This document shows positions 36,381 to 46,119 of a stretch of DNA of 64,000 nucleotides, one piece after another. Source of the stretch: Mobilitalea sibirica (lineage in GTDB: Bacteria; Bacillota; Clostridia; Lachnospirales; Lachnospiraceae); assembly GCF_015999265.1 (NCBI RefSeq), contig NZ_JAEAGR010000009.1, forward strand, positions 1 through 64,000, in the 5' to 3' direction. The notes beneath the pieces are model-generated. The model searched no databases and was not told the DNA's origin. It saw nothing but the letters and a program-made list of their open reading frames with translations. The translations under genes were made by a program, and so were the position numbers. Position 1 is the first letter of the stretch, and each line of letters begins with the position of its first letter.

Positions 36381-38501
36381 TTATTTATTTTGAGTATTTG
36401 TAACCAAATCATTAACAGGAGCCTGGCAACTGTGATTTTCACATACATAATATGTGGTTCTGTCATTTATTATATGATAATCCTTGACATAATCCGCTAT
36501 CTTTTGCAGTTCTTCCTGATTTTTCTCTGTCTTTACCAGTACAACGGTATTCGGTTCATAATTTTCTGCCATATATTTTCTGAGTTTATCATACTCACCG
36601 GTTACAAATGCTTCTTTCTTCTTTGTCTTAGCAGTATTTTCATTTTCTTCTGCTTCACCTATGACACATACAATTTCCTTGGAAGGATAAAGCGCTTCCA
36701 AAAAGGCTTTCTGTGAAAAGCAATGCCCTGCCGGATAATCTTTAACCTGGCCGGCTAGAAAGCTTAACTGCTTATCCGCATATTCACGATATTTAGGATT
36801 AGCGGTTATATGAGCTAGTCTTTGCAATACGAATCCTGCGACGGAATTACCGGAGGGGATTGCACCGTCATATACCTCTTTCGGACGATAGATTAACTGC
36901 TCCGCATCACTGGCATTAAGGAAAAATCCCTCATTAATATCATCCCAGAATAATTCCAGCATCTGATCCGTTAATTTGATGGCTTGTTTTAGATAATCTA
37001 CATGAAAGGTTGCATCATATACCTGAAGCAAGGCCATGATATAGAATGAATAATCATCCAAATGTCCATAAAAAGCAGCATTCTCTTCACGGTATCTAAC
37101 GTAAAGTCGTCCTGTCTCATCCATCAGTTTTGTATTGATAAACTCTACTGCTTTTTCTGCAATATCTGCATATTCAGTGCCTCGTAATATGACAGCAGCC
37201 TTTGCATACGCAGTTATCATTAATGCATTCCAGGAGGTTAAAATCTTATCATCCTTGTGAAGAGCCGAACGGTCCAAGCGGTAATTATAGATATATTTAC
37301 TTAGTCGAACAACCCGCTCGTTTTCTGGATTTAGTTCGTTTGCCTTTATGCGATTTGGGATCGAGGCTCCTTCCCAGTTCCCCTCCTTGGTGATATCAAA
37401 ATAATTACAAAAGAAGCCCGCATCATCATTTTGCAAAACGGCAGTTATTTCTTCCGGTTTAAAGACATAATATTTACCCTCAACACCTTCACTATCGGCA
37501 TCCTGAGCACAGTAAAAACCGCCCTCCTTATCCGTCATCTCCCGACGGATGTAATCAAGAATTTGTTCTGCTATCGTTTTATACAAGGGGTTTTTCGTAT
37601 ACTGATAAGCTTCTAAGTACGTAATTGTAAGCAGGGCATTATCATATAACATTTTTTCAAAGTGAGGTACCAGCCATCTGGCATCGGTGGAATATCTCGA
37701 AAAACCATAACCGATATGATCATAGATACCGCCGCGGTACATGTGCTTCAAGGTGTTTTCAACCATAAAGAGGGATTGCTCATCAGCCTCAAGGCTTGCA
37801 TAAGCTAGAAGAAACATAAGATTATGGGGAGTAGGAAACTTTGGTTCATTACCAAAACCTCCATAATCATGATCGAAGCTTTGCTTCAGTTCAGATACTG
37901 CTACATTTACCAAGTCTTTGGAAACGGTACCTTTATTTGATTTCCCCTCAAAGCTTTCTTTCATTACTTTAGCGATCTTATCTCCGGTTTGAAGCATGTC
38001 CTTACTGTTCGTCTCCCAGTCATTATGAACCTGAGTTAATAAATCCATTAAGCCAATCATACCATAGCGTGTATGCTTGGGGATATAGGTTGCAGCATAG
38101 AAGGGTTTTTGATCTGGGGTCATGAGAATTGTAAGGGGCCAGCCGCCATGTCCTGTTGTGGCCTGGCATACAGTCATATAGACCGTATCAATGTCAGGAC
38201 GTTCTTCTTTATCTACTTTTATACTAATAAAGTGGTCATTAAGTATCTGAGCAACCTCCTCATCCTCAAAGCATTCATGGGCCATTACATGGCACCAATG
38301 ACAAGTGGAATAACCAATACTCAAAAAGATAGGTTTATTTTCTTTTCTTGCTTTTTCAAATGCCTCATCGCTCCAAGGATACCAATACACAGGATTATAT
38401 TGATGCTGCAAAAGGTAGGGGGACTTTTCTCCTCCTAATTTATTGGGAATACGGGTTGTTCCTTGTCCTTTATTCGTTACATGTTCTGTCGTGATTGCCA
38501 T
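36381..38501 (-). CDS. Thioredoxin-domain (DUF255 / YyaL-type) protein
   Basis: 706 residues from the ATG at 38501, which has AAGGAG eight bases before it; an earlier GTG at 38510 abuts the ribosome site. The N-terminal thioredoxin-like DUF255 domain carries C67-H-W-C70 ([22 protein letters not shown]) and opens with [23 protein letters not shown] long alpha-toroid follows, resembling a six-hairpin glycosidase fold ([48 protein letters not shown]). The family (YyaL, SPATA20) is conserved but biochemically undefined. It is a single gene converging on uxuB. Confidence 0.9.
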   Translation of the reverse strand: MAITTEHVTNKGQGTTRIPNKLGGEKSPYLLQHQYNPVYWYPWSDEAFEKARKENKPIFLSIGYSTCHWCHVMAHECFEDEEVAQILNDHFISIKVDKEERPDIDTVYMTVCQATTGHGGWPLTILMTPDQKPFYAATYIPKHTRYGMIGLMDLLTQVHNDWETNSKDMLQTGDKIAKVMKESFEGKSNKGTVSKDLVNVAVSELKQSFDHDYGGFGNEPKFPTPHNLMFLLAYASLEADEQSLFMVENTLKHMYRGGIYDHIGYGFSRYSTDARWLVPHFEKMLYDNALLTITYLEAYQYTKNPLYKTIAEQILDYIRREMTDKEGGFYCAQDADSEGVEGKYYVFKPEEITAVLQNDDAGFFCNYFDITKEGNWEGASIPNRIKANELNPENERVVRLSKYIYNYRLDRSALHKDDKILTSWNALMITAYAKAAVILRGTEYADIAEKAVEFINTKLMDETGRLYVRYREENAAFYGHLDDYSFYIMALLQVYDATFHVDYLKQAIKLTDQMLELFWDDINEGFFLNASDAEQLIYRPKEVYDGAIPSGNSVAGFVLQRLAHITANPKYREYADKQLSFLAGQVKDYPAGHCFSQKAFLEALYPSKEIVCVIGEAEENENTAKTKKKEAFVTGEYDKLRKYMAENYEPNTVVLVKTEKNQEELQKIADYVKDYHIINDRTTYYVCENHSCQAPVNDLVTNTQNK

Positions 38502-38846
38502 TTTATACACTCCTTATCGTTTTCATGAAAATTCGGATATACTTATTTAATTATTATGCCAATAAGTAGTGGAAATTATAAGATAGGATATTAGTTAAGT
38601 ATTTGGATTAATTTCAATTATGTGTTTTATAAGTTATCTACTCTAAATGTAATTTGCAGAGAATTAAATGTCAGCATGGTGATATTTTAGAATATATTGA
38701 AGGTGATGATTACGAGCAGGGTTAAAGCTTTAAACAAGTATGCATATCTTCCGAATGGTTAGATATTGAGTACATGGGTATAATACTTAGCACAGAAATT
38801 AATTTAATCAGAGTTTAGCAGCATACAGGTACTTAAGGAGTATTCT
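38502..38846. other. Intergenic region between divergent YyaL-type and asparaginase genes
   Basis: About 345 AT-rich bases that must hold both promoters; no clear -35/-10 pair was found. Between 38640 and 38820 several short plus-strand frames look protein-like (for example HGDILEYIEGDDYEQG and ISSEWLDIEYMGIIL) but are in different frames and lack starts, possibly a decayed gene. Confidence 0.3.
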
Positions 38847-39833
38847 ATGAAGAGAATTCACATATTTGCTATGGGAGGTACTATTTCCTATCTAAGTAAT
38901 AATAAAAACAGAAAGCGGGCAGAAGATTTAATTAATGAAATAGGAGAATTGCCTGATCATATTAATATAACTTATGAAGACTTGATGCAGAAGGCGTCTT
39001 CTGATTTATTAATAGATGATGTTACATTCTTAGCCAAAGCTGTAATGTGTAAAATAAATGAAAAAATCGATGGTATTGTAATCGTACAAGGGACAGATAC
39101 CATGGAGGAAACTTCATTTATGTTGGAATTGTTGGTTGATAGTAAAGTTCCAATTGTTTTTACAGGAGCTTTGAGACACGCTGGGCTTAGGGGGTCGGAG
39201 GGAAATGCAAATCTTTTTTCTGCAATAATTGTTGCATCATCCGAAGTATTTCGTAATGTTGGATGTGTCCTTGTATTGAATGATGAGATACACTCATCTT
39301 TGTATGTGAAAAAAATGCATACACAAAGAACGGGTGCATTTGAATCACAATTTGGCCCTATCGGTTATATCTCGGAAGGCCACCCAAGATTAACTATGAT
39401 TCCAAGGCAGATAAATATTGATAAAACGATATTTTCTGGTTTTTTTCATTGGAAGCCGGTTCCTGTATTTTTGGCTGGCATGTCTCTAGGAGATGGAGGA
39501 CACATTTTGGATTTTATACTTCAGGCAGGCTATAAAGGAATGGTAATTGACGGATTTGGTGGAGGACATGTAACAAATGAATTTGCATTAAAGCTCCCAC
39601 ATATCATTAATGAAATTCCTGTAGTTATGTCCTCCAGAACAGGCAATGGTGAAGTATTAAGAAATACTTATCGGGGTTATCCTGGATCCGAGGTAGAATT
39701 GATTAAGGCAGGCTGCATCTATGCAGGAATAATGGATTCCTTGAAGGCGAGAATATTGTTATGTTTACTAGTAACATGTGATTTTGATAGAGAAAGAATA
39801 ATAGAAATATTTAAAATAATAGGGGAACCTTGA
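38847..39833 (+). CDS. Asparaginase family protein (L-asparaginase)
   Basis: 328 residues, usual length for a bacterial asparaginase. Catalytic elements are present: T12 in FAMGGTIS, then T83 and D84 in VQGTDTMEET, and the lysine-region equivalent around TGALRHAGLRGSEG. It hydrolyses asparagine to aspartate and ammonia. There is no signal peptide, so cytoplasmic. AAGGAG precedes the ATG. The C-terminal allosteric-type domain starts near residue 200. It stands alone, downstream of a divergent promoter region and upstream of a REP-like hairpin. Confidence 0.88.
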   Translation: MKRIHIFAMGGTISYLSNNKNRKRAEDLINEIGELPDHINITYEDLMQKASSDLLIDDVTFLAKAVMCKINEKIDGIVIVQGTDTMEETSFMLELLVDSKVPIVFTGALRHAGLRGSEGNANLFSAIIVASSEVFRNVGCVLVLNDEIHSSLYVKKMHTQRTGAFESQFGPIGYISEGHPRLTMIPRQINIDKTIFSGFFHWKPVPVFLAGMSLGDGGHILDFILQAGYKGMVIDGFGGGHVTNEFALKLPHIINEIPVVMSSRTGNGEVLRNTYRGYPGSEVELIKAGCIYAGIMDSLKARILLCLLVTCDFDRERIIEIFKIIGEP

Positions 39834-39868
39834 AGTTGTTAAATAAGAATATATACATGCAATGAGTA

Positions 39869-39980
39869 GTGACAAGTGCGGGAGTGACAAGGTGGTGACA
39901 AGGGGACGGGGTTAGCGTCACACGAGTGACACCAACCCCGTCCCCTTGTCACCAGTCACCCTCGTCCCCTTGTCACCCTA
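39869..39980. repeat. REP-like GC-rich nested hairpin
   Basis: A perfect 20-bp inverted repeat (39894-39913 with 39934-39953) built on GGTGACAAGGGGACGGGG encloses a smaller GTCAC-acga-GTGAC hairpin (39917-39930). Partial extra units flank it: GTGACAAG at 39869 and GGAGTGACAAGG at 39881 on the left, and TCGTCCCCTTGTCACCC at 39963 on the right. It is far richer in G and C than its surroundings. It resembles REP/BIME-type dispersed repeats seen in other Firmicutes. It lies between asparaginase and the oxidoreductase and may also end transcription. Confidence 0.75.
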
Positions 39981-40099
39981 TTTTTTTCCAAAGTACTTGA
40001 AAAAATATTTTCTTGTAATATAATAGTAATAGTTATTGTTATTGAAATATGAATTTGAAATATTTGATTTGAGAAAAATATAAATTAGGAGGGATATCA

Positions 40100-41779
40100 T
40101 TGTATAATCTATTAATTGGAGGAGCAGCTGGCCAGGGTGTTGAAACTACGGTATCCATACTGCAAAAGTTGCTTAAAAAATCGGGATACTATGTATTTAC
40201 CGTCCGTGATTTTATGTCGAGAGTTCGTGGGGGACATAATTTTACTCTTGTAAGGTTTGGAATAGAACCGATCTTATCCCATAGTGAAAAATTAGACGGT
40301 ATTATTGCCATGAACGAAGAGACGGTTGATTATCATATCGATCAACTAAAAGAATCAGGATTTATTTTGTGTGATGCAAAGTATTCCACACAAGATACTA
40401 GAGCGATTAAGGTAGATCTAAGTACAGTGGGAAAGGAGCTGGGTAATCCTCGGGTACTTGGAAGTATTACAGTTGGAGCGATATTAAAGCTATTTGGAGA
40501 AAATTTAAATTATGTAGATGAAGTCTTAAAGGAATTTATTAAGGATAAATTCTATGAAGTTAATAAAGAAGCCGTACATAAAGGATATCAGCTGGTGGAG
40601 AGTCGGTTTTCACACCTGCAGGGAGAAGCAAGAGATTATATGCTGTTATCAGGAAATGAAGCCTTAGCACTGGGTGCTATAGCATCCGGAATCCGCTTTT
40701 ACTGTGCTTATCCCATGTCTCCTTCTACTTCAATTTTGGAATATCTAGCTTTTAAGGGAACGGAGACCGGTATTGTAGTAGAGCAGGCTGAGGATGAGAT
40801 TGCAGCTATTAATATGGCAATTGGAGCATCATTTGCCGGAGCCCCGGCAATGACCGGAACCTCCGGAGGAGGTTTTTCGTTAATGGTGGAAGCCTTGGGG
40901 CTGTCCGGTATGGCTGAAATACCTCTGGTAGCCGTCGATGTCATGCGACCCGGCCCTGCTACCGGACTACCAACCCGTACCGAACAAAGTGATCTTAAAT
41001 TTGTGATATCAGCATCTCAGGGTGAATTTCCGAGAATGGTTATTGCGCTGCGAAATCATGAAGATGCATTTTATCAGACAACCCGGGCAGTCTATTTAGC
41101 AGATAAATATCAGATACCGGTAATCATCTTAAGTGACCAATATCTAGGTGATGCATCGAGCACGGTAAAACCTTATAACCTGGATTATATGCAGAAGTTA
41201 GAATTGTTAAAGGAACCGGAACAAAAGGATGGAAATTATCTGCGTTATCGGTTAACGGAAGATGGAATATCGCCCCGTTACATACCGGGCAAATCGCAAA
41301 ACATTGTAACGGCTGACAGCGATGAACATGACGAGTATGGACATATCACCGAATCCGGTGAAATGCGAACGCTAATGATGGATAAGAGAATGAAGAAGCT
41401 TGATCAACTTAAATTAGAATTGCAGGAACCGGATTATCTTGGACCGGATGATTTTGATACTTTAATTATTGGATGGGGATCCACCTATGGACCCATAGCC
41501 GAGGCGATTATGCTATTAAATGATAGTGAAGATAGTAAATATGCAGCCTTGATTTTTGGAGATATCTACCCGCTTCCGGACCAACAATTAAAAGAAAAAG
41601 CAGCGAAGGCGAAGAGAATAATTAATGTAGAACAGAATGCCACCGGTCAATTAGCCGCTTTGATTAGGGAGTATACAGGAATTACTTGCACAAAAAGTAT
41701 CTTGAAATACAATGGGCGACAAATTTCAGGCGAAGAAATCGTCCATAGAATCAGAAAGGAGGGTTCTTATGAGCAATAA
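40100..41779 (+). CDS. 2-oxoacid:ferredoxin oxidoreductase, fused gamma-alpha subunit
   Basis: 559 residues, TTG start with AGGAGGG six bases before it. Residues 1-180 are the gamma domain (IGGAAGQGVETTVSIL, then FMSRVRGGHNF). Residues 190-559 form the alpha domain with the pyrimidine-binding part (YPMSPSTSILEYLA) and transketolase-like C-terminal region. With the beta subunit it oxidatively decarboxylates a 2-oxoacid to acyl-CoA with reduction of ferredoxin. The gamma-alpha plus beta arrangement is that of KorAB-type enzymes. No ferredoxin-like delta subunit is encoded. The 2-oxoacid substrate cannot be read from sequence. Confidence 0.92.
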   Translation: MYNLLIGGAAGQGVETTVSILQKLLKKSGYYVFTVRDFMSRVRGGHNFTLVRFGIEPILSHSEKLDGIIAMNEETVDYHIDQLKESGFILCDAKYSTQDTRAIKVDLSTVGKELGNPRVLGSITVGAILKLFGENLNYVDEVLKEFIKDKFYEVNKEAVHKGYQLVESRFSHLQGEARDYMLLSGNEALALGAIASGIRFYCAYPMSPSTSILEYLAFKGTETGIVVEQAEDEIAAINMAIGASFAGAPAMTGTSGGGFSLMVEALGLSGMAEIPLVAVDVMRPGPATGLPTRTEQSDLKFVISASQGEFPRMVIALRNHEDAFYQTTRAVYLADKYQIPVIILSDQYLGDASSTVKPYNLDYMQKLELLKEPEQKDGNYLRYRLTEDGISPRYIPGKSQNIVTADSDEHDEYGHITESGEMRTLMMDKRMKKLDQLKLELQEPDYLGPDDFDTLIIGWGSTYGPIAEAIMLLNDSEDSKYAALIFGDIYPLPDQQLKEKAAKAKRIINVEQNATGQLAALIREYTGITCTKSILKYNGRQISGEEIVHRIRKEGSYEQ

Positions 41780-42626
41780 TCCTAAGAGCTTTTGTACTTT
41801 TGAAACAGCATGGTGCCCGGGATGTGGTAACTTTAATATACTTGATTCGGTAAAAACCGCTCTGGAGGATCTGGGTAAAAAACCTCATGAAGTCATAATG
41901 GTTGCTGGGATTGGTCAAGCGGCTAAACTACCTCAGTATATTGGAGCTAATGCATTCTGTGGTCTTCACGGTAGGGCACTGCCGGTGGCAGTGGCAGCTA
42001 AAATAGCGAACGATAAACTGACTGTCATAGTAGATACCGGGGACGGTGATTCATACGGCGAGGGTGGAAACCATTTTTTACATAACATTCGTAGAAATGT
42101 AAATATTACACATTTTGTTCATGATAATCAGATCTATGGTTTGACGAAGGGGCAAGCCTCTCCGACTTCCCTAAAGGGTATGGTAACCGGTGTTCAGGTT
42201 GGCGGTAATTTTACGGAGCCACTGAATCCGGTACTTCTGGCAATTGCCGCAGGAGCAGGCTTTGTGGCCAGAGCTTTCAGCGGTCGTAAGGAGCATCTGG
42301 TATCCATTATGAAACAAGCCATAGAATATGACGGATATGCATTAGTAGATATTCTACAACCCTGTGTCAGCTTTAATAAACTAAATACTTTCGCATATTA
42401 TAACCAACGGGTCTATGAGCTTGATGAAACATACAACCGAAATGATAAATCAGCTGCCCTTTTAAAGGCAATGGAAGTTGATGATAAAATCCCAATTGGT
42501 GTTCTCTATCAGGAGGAAAAAGAAACTTTCCACCAGAAGAATCCGCTTCTTCAAAGCGGAGAGCCCTTGCTGGATAGAACATGCGATATTGATACGATCA
42601 ATAAAATCATGAAAGAGTTTGTTTAA
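41769..42626 (+). CDS. 2-oxoacid:ferredoxin oxidoreductase, beta subunit
   Basis: 285 residues from the ATG at 41769, preceded by AAGGAGGG; it overlaps the alpha gene by 11 bases, so the subunits are translationally coupled. An upstream in-frame ATG at 41712 lies within the alpha gene. The thiamine-diphosphate site is seen as VDTGDGDSYGEGGNHF and DNQIYGLTKGQASPTS. CPGCGNF near the N-terminus and further cysteines would ligate the iron-sulfur cluster. This is the catalytic partner of the gamma-alpha fusion. Confidence 0.93.
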   Translation: MSNNPKSFCTFETAWCPGCGNFNILDSVKTALEDLGKKPHEVIMVAGIGQAAKLPQYIGANAFCGLHGRALPVAVAAKIANDKLTVIVDTGDGDSYGEGGNHFLHNIRRNVNITHFVHDNQIYGLTKGQASPTSLKGMVTGVQVGGNFTEPLNPVLLAIAAGAGFVARAFSGRKEHLVSIMKQAIEYDGYALVDILQPCVSFNKLNTFAYYNQRVYELDETYNRNDKSAALLKAMEVDDKIPIGVLYQEEKETFHQKNPLLQSGEPLLDRTCDIDTINKIMKEFV

Positions 42627-42640
42627 GAAGGGAAGTTACA

Positions 42641-42718
42641 ATGGCTGTAAAAAACGCAATGACCTCGGAGTTTATACATTCTGCATATAACACATATCTT
42701 TTAAATCTTCTATTTTAA
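42641..42718 (+). CDS. Possible 25-aa micro-ORF after the oxidoreductase genes
   Basis: ATG at 42641 is preceded by AAGGGAAG and opens a 25-codon frame ending at TAA 42716-42718, 14 bases after the beta-subunit stop. The product (MAVKNAMTSEFIHSAYNTYL onward) matches nothing I know. It may be a truncated remnant of a third operon gene or chance. Confidence 0.25.
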   Translation: MAVKNAMTSEFIHSAYNTYLLNLLF

Positions 42719-42818
42719 AGTGAAGGTTTAGGGATACGATATTACTTAATTATGATGTACGAACTATAATAATTTAAGTTAGGAATATGGTCTTCGGATA
42801 AATAGTATTAATAATAAA

Positions 42819-42897
42819 AAGGACACATTGTCGATCATGTACACCTTTATTGAACATATTGTTCAATCTTGGCATATATAACTAACAATGTGTCCTT
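42819..42897. repeat. Inverted repeat hairpin downstream of the oxidoreductase operon
   Basis: A perfect 13-bp outer stem (42819-42831 with 42885-42897, AAGGACACATTGT) encloses an inner TTGAACATATTGTTCAA palindrome near 42850-42866. It lies in the 42627-43094 gap between convergent units. It may terminate both directions. Apart from this and the micro-ORF the gap shows nothing. Confidence 0.5.
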
Positions 42898-43094
42898 CAA
42901 GTTTAAGAGCAGCCATACTTCCGACTTATTAAAGAAATGAATCCTTTGTTTTTTATTATTGATAGAATAGAAGAGACATTTCGCTTATAATAAGTATTCA
43001 TATTGTAATTAATTTTACTTATATATGGAAAAAGTTTGTTTAATAATATAGATATGATCTTATATTTTCAGATCTTTTTGTAAAGCATAGGAAT

Positions 43095-43754
43095 CTATAA
43101 ATATTTCTTTAGGTCCAGTATATTATCTATCATTATATCTGCATCCTCTAACTCATCGGTTTGGGTAAACCCATAACTACATCCGATTGTATATATGTTG
43201 TTTTTCGTTCCTGCTTCAATATCTTGCTTTCTGTCCCCTATGATAACCATTTCTTCAGGATAATTATGTTTCACCATTTTTATAATATCATATTTAGGTA
43301 TAAAGTTATAATCCTCTGAGGTTATAAGTTTATGAAAATATTGATCCAATTTGAATAATCTATTATGACAGTTCTTGTAGTAATTCTTACAATTACTTAT
43401 AAATATCAGGATATAGTTTTTCGATTTCAGGTATTCTAGCATCTCTGAAGCGCCGTCATAGAGGATCGGTTTTCCTTGTTCTATTAAGGAAATCATCTCA
43501 TCACTGATGATTTGACTGCATTTTATACGCCAAGTTTCATCAAGACTTGGCATAAAGTTTTTCCACATATCCTGAGGGTTAAAGCCAAGCCAATAGCTAA
43601 TCTCCTTATCCGTCCAACTTCTGGGAGCAGCAAGGCCTTTCTCTGTTAAAAAAGCATAGGCTTTTCGAAATGCAGGAGCATATATGTGTATGCTATCATG
43701 AAGGGTGCCGTCATAATCGAAGAATATAGTTTTCACCTTATGCAATGAAATCAA
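43095..43754 (-). CDS. HAD-superfamily phosphatase at the end of the riboflavin operon
   Basis: 219 residues, TTG start with GGTGAG five bases before it. HAD motifs are complete: D13 and D15 in FFDYDGTLHDS, S120 in IFISN, K154, and D174/D178 in GDRKQDIEAG. A helical cap domain between about 20 and 95 places it in the phosphoglycolate-phosphatase-like subclass. It begins two bases after the ribH stop, so it is co-transcribed with the riboflavin genes. Bacteria need a HAD phosphatase to dephosphorylate 5-amino-6-ribitylamino-uracil phosphate before lumazine synthesis, so this is an attractive candidate for that step. That assignment is inference; phosphoglycolate phosphatase or pyrophosphatase is possible. 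Confidence 0.85.
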   Translation of the reverse strand: MISLHKVKTIFFDYDGTLHDSIHIYAPAFRKAYAFLTEKGLAAPRSWTDKEISYWLGFNPQDMWKNFMPSLDETWRIKCSQIISDEMISLIEQGKPILYDGASEMLEYLKSKNYILIFISNCKNYYKNCHNRLFKLDQYFHKLITSEDYNFIPKYDIIKMVKHNYPEEMVIIGDRKQDIEAGTKNNIYTIGCSYGFTQTDELEDADIMIDNILDLKKYL

Positions 43755-43756
43755 AT

Positions 43757-44233
43757 TTACTCACCATCCGATGGGATTTGCTTCAGAAGATTGGCCATCT
43801 CAATGGCTGTAATTGCAGCATCATAACCCTTATTACCGGCTTTGGTTCCGGCTCTTTCAATCGCCTGTTCAATGGTATCGGTAGTTAGTACTCCGAATAT
43901 GACAGGAACCTCTGTCTCAAGGGATACATGGGCAATACCCTTAGATACTTCGCTGGATACATAATCAAAATGAGGAGTTGATCCTTTTATGACAGCTCCA
44001 AGACATATGACCCCGTCATATCTTTTGGTCTTGACTAATTTTTTAGCAGCTAAGGGTATCTCAAATGCTCCCGGTACCCAAGTCAGCTCGATATCATTTT
44101 CAGATACACCATGTCTGATTAAAGCATCCATAGCTCCTGAAATTAGTTTACCGCCGATAAATTCATTAAATCTTCCTGCTACAATACCAAATTTTAAACC
44201 ACTTCCGATTAAATTTCCTTCAATTGCTCTCAT
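43757..44233 (-). CDS. ribH: 6,7-dimethyl-8-ribityllumazine synthase
   Basis: 158 residues, standard length. It condenses 5-amino-6-ribitylamino-uracil with dihydroxybutanone phosphate. Family motifs are present: [36 protein letters not shown] with catalytic H88, and [16 protein letters not shown]. It lies one base after ribBA, indicating tight coupling in the rib operon, all downstream of the FMN riboswitch. Confidence 0.97.
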   Translation of the reverse strand: MRAIEGNLIGSGLKFGIVAGRFNEFIGGKLISGAMDALIRHGVSENDIELTWVPGAFEIPLAAKKLVKTKRYDGVICLGAVIKGSTPHFDYVSSEVSKGIAHVSLETEVPVIFGVLTTDTIEQAIERAGTKAGNKGYDAAITAIEMANLLKQIPSDGE

Positions 44234-44234
44234 C

Positions 44235-45446
44235 TTATTGTTCCTCCTTAAAATTTAACATATGACCTAATTTTGCTTTTTTTGTTTTTAAATAATATTC
44301 ATTTCTTTCGTTATGATTCATCTGAATTGGAACTCGGTCTACAATCTCAATTCCATATCCGGAGAGACCCTTTATTTTCTTGGGATTATTCGTCATAAGC
44401 TTGACCTTCTTTACGCCCAAGTCAGCCAGGATTTGAGCCCCGATTCCATAATCTCTTAAATCCTCGGGAAAGCCCAGTGCAAGATTAGCTTCTACTGTAT
44501 CCATTCCTTGATCCTGCAAGGAATATGCTTTGATTTTATTGATTAGTCCGATGCCCCTACCTTCCTGGCGCATATAGAGTAATATGCCTCGGCCCTCTGC
44601 TTCGATTTTTTTCATAGCGGCTGCATATTGTTCGCCGCAGTCACATCTTAAGGAACCAAAGGCATCACCGGTTAAGCATTCCGAATGAACTCGAATTAAT
44701 ACCGGGTTTCCATCTGTAACATCTCCTTTCACCAGCGCTACATGATGTTCGCCGTTTAAAGTATTTTCATAGCCAACCATTGTAAATTCACCGTATTTTG
44801 TAGGTAGCTTTGCTTCAGCGGATCTCTTGATATAGATTTCTTGCCTCCTACGATAGGCAATTAAATCTGCTATTGATATTAATTTAAGATTATGAGTTTT
44901 GGAATATTCAATGATCTGAGGAATTCGCGCCATTGTACCATCTTCGTCCATGATTTCACAGATGACACCGGCAGGGTATAAACCTGCCATAACAGCCAGA
45001 TCTACAGCTGCTTCTGTATGACCGGACCTCTTTAATACACCACCCTTTTTTGATTCCAAAGGAAAGATATGTCCGGGCCTCTTAAAGTCTTTCTCAGTAG
45101 CATTAGGATCAAGTACCTTTTTTATCGTAAGAGCCCTTTCCTGTGCTGAGATACCGGTTGTGGTTTCCAGAGCGTCAATAGATACCGTAAAGGCAGTGAG
45201 ATGAGACTCGGTGTTTTGTTCGACCATCTGATGGATCTTAAGCTCTTTTAGCCGCTCAGAGATAATGGGCATACAGATAAGTCCTCTGCCGAATTTGGCC
45301 ATAAAATTAATCGCTTCTGGAGTAATCATCTGGGCCGCCATCACAAGATCACCCTCGTTTTCCCGATCTTCATCATCTACTACGATAATCATTTTACCGT
45401 TCTTAATATCCTCAACAGCTTCTTCTATAGTGTTAAATTGATTCAT
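44235..45446 (-). CDS. ribBA: Bifunctional dihydroxybutanone-phosphate synthase / GTP cyclohydrolase II
   Basis: 403 residues. The N-terminal RibB domain (1-200) has the acidic metal loop [17 protein letters not shown] and [16 protein letters not shown]. The C-terminal RibA domain (205-400) has the zinc cysteines in [21 protein letters not shown] and the catalytic region [18 protein letters not shown]. It supplies both entry reactions of riboflavin synthesis. AAGGAGGATG before the ATG. It lies 22 bases after ribE. Confidence 0.97.
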   Translation of the reverse strand: MNQFNTIEEAVEDIKNGKMIIVVDDEDRENEGDLVMAAQMITPEAINFMAKFGRGLICMPIISERLKELKIHQMVEQNTESHLTAFTVSIDALETTTGISAQERALTIKKVLDPNATEKDFKRPGHIFPLESKKGGVLKRSGHTEAAVDLAVMAGLYPAGVICEIMDEDGTMARIPQIIEYSKTHNLKLISIADLIAYRRRQEIYIKRSAEAKLPTKYGEFTMVGYENTLNGEHHVALVKGDVTDGNPVLIRVHSECLTGDAFGSLRCDCGEQYAAAMKKIEAEGRGILLYMRQEGRGIGLINKIKAYSLQDQGMDTVEANLALGFPEDLRDYGIGAQILADLGVKKVKLMTNNPKKIKGLSGYGIEIVDRVPIQMNHNERNEYYLKTKKAKLGHMLNFKEEQ

Positions 45447-45468
45447 AATTCATCCTCCTTTTTATTCT

Positions 45469-46119
45469 CTATACAAATCCATGCTCACTCAAAAAGTTCA
45501 TATTAATTCCCTGTGTCGTAGGAGCCTGTTCTCTGTTTAATAATAACTTTTCAATATATTTGCCTAACATATCACATTCTAAATTAAGAGAATCTCCAAC
45601 CTTTTTTCGAAGCAAGGTAGTGACATCCTTCGTGTGGGGAATGATAGAAACTTGAAAAAAGCTATCATCCACCGAAGCAACCGTTAAGCTGATACCATCG
45701 ATGGCGATGGAGCCCTTCTGTACGATATATTTTAGTATCTCCGGAGATGCTTTTATGGTTACCCATACTGCATTATCTTCTTTTTCATATTTAATTAAAG
45801 AACCTGTACCATCAATATGGCCACTCACAATATGACCCCCGAGACGATCACCGACCTTTAGTGCTCTTTCTAAATTCACTTCATCTCCGGGGTTAAGTAA
45901 ATGCAGGTTACTCCTGCGCATCGTCTCAGCCATTACATCGACACAAAAGGTATTCGAGGAATACTGCGTTACGGTAAGACAAACTCCATTGGTACTTATA
46001 CTGTCCCCTAGTTTCATATTATCTAATACCTTAGAAGCTCCGATTACAATTTTGGCTGATTTTACTCCCTTTACTACAGACCTTACTATACCTATCTCTT
46101 CTATTAATCCTGTAAACAT
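45469..46119 (-). CDS. ribE: Riboflavin synthase, alpha chain
   Basis: 216 residues with the typical internal duplication of lumazine-binding domains: MFTGLIEEIG, SISTNGVCLTV and DVMAETMRRSNL in the first; GGHIVSGHIDGTG, GSIAIDGISLTV and IIPHTKDVTTL in the second. It dismutates two lumazines to riboflavin. It starts immediately after the ribD stop with no gap. Confidence 0.97.
   Translation of the reverse strand: MFTGLIEEIGIVRSVVKGVKSAKIVIGASKVLDNMKLGDSISTNGVCLTVTQYSSNTFCVDVMAETMRRSNLHLLNPGDEVNLERALKVGDRLGGHIVSGHIDGTGSLIKYEKEDNAVWVTIKASPEILKYIVQKGSIAIDGISLTVASVDDSFFQVSIIPHTKDVTTLLRKKVGDSLNLECDMLGKYIEKLLLNREQAPTTQGINMNFLSEHGFV

Noticed and set aside
38640-38820. Protein-like short frames before asparaginase
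   Set aside because: They lie in different frames, lack starts and ribosome sites, and match nothing I recognise; not enough to call a pseudogene.
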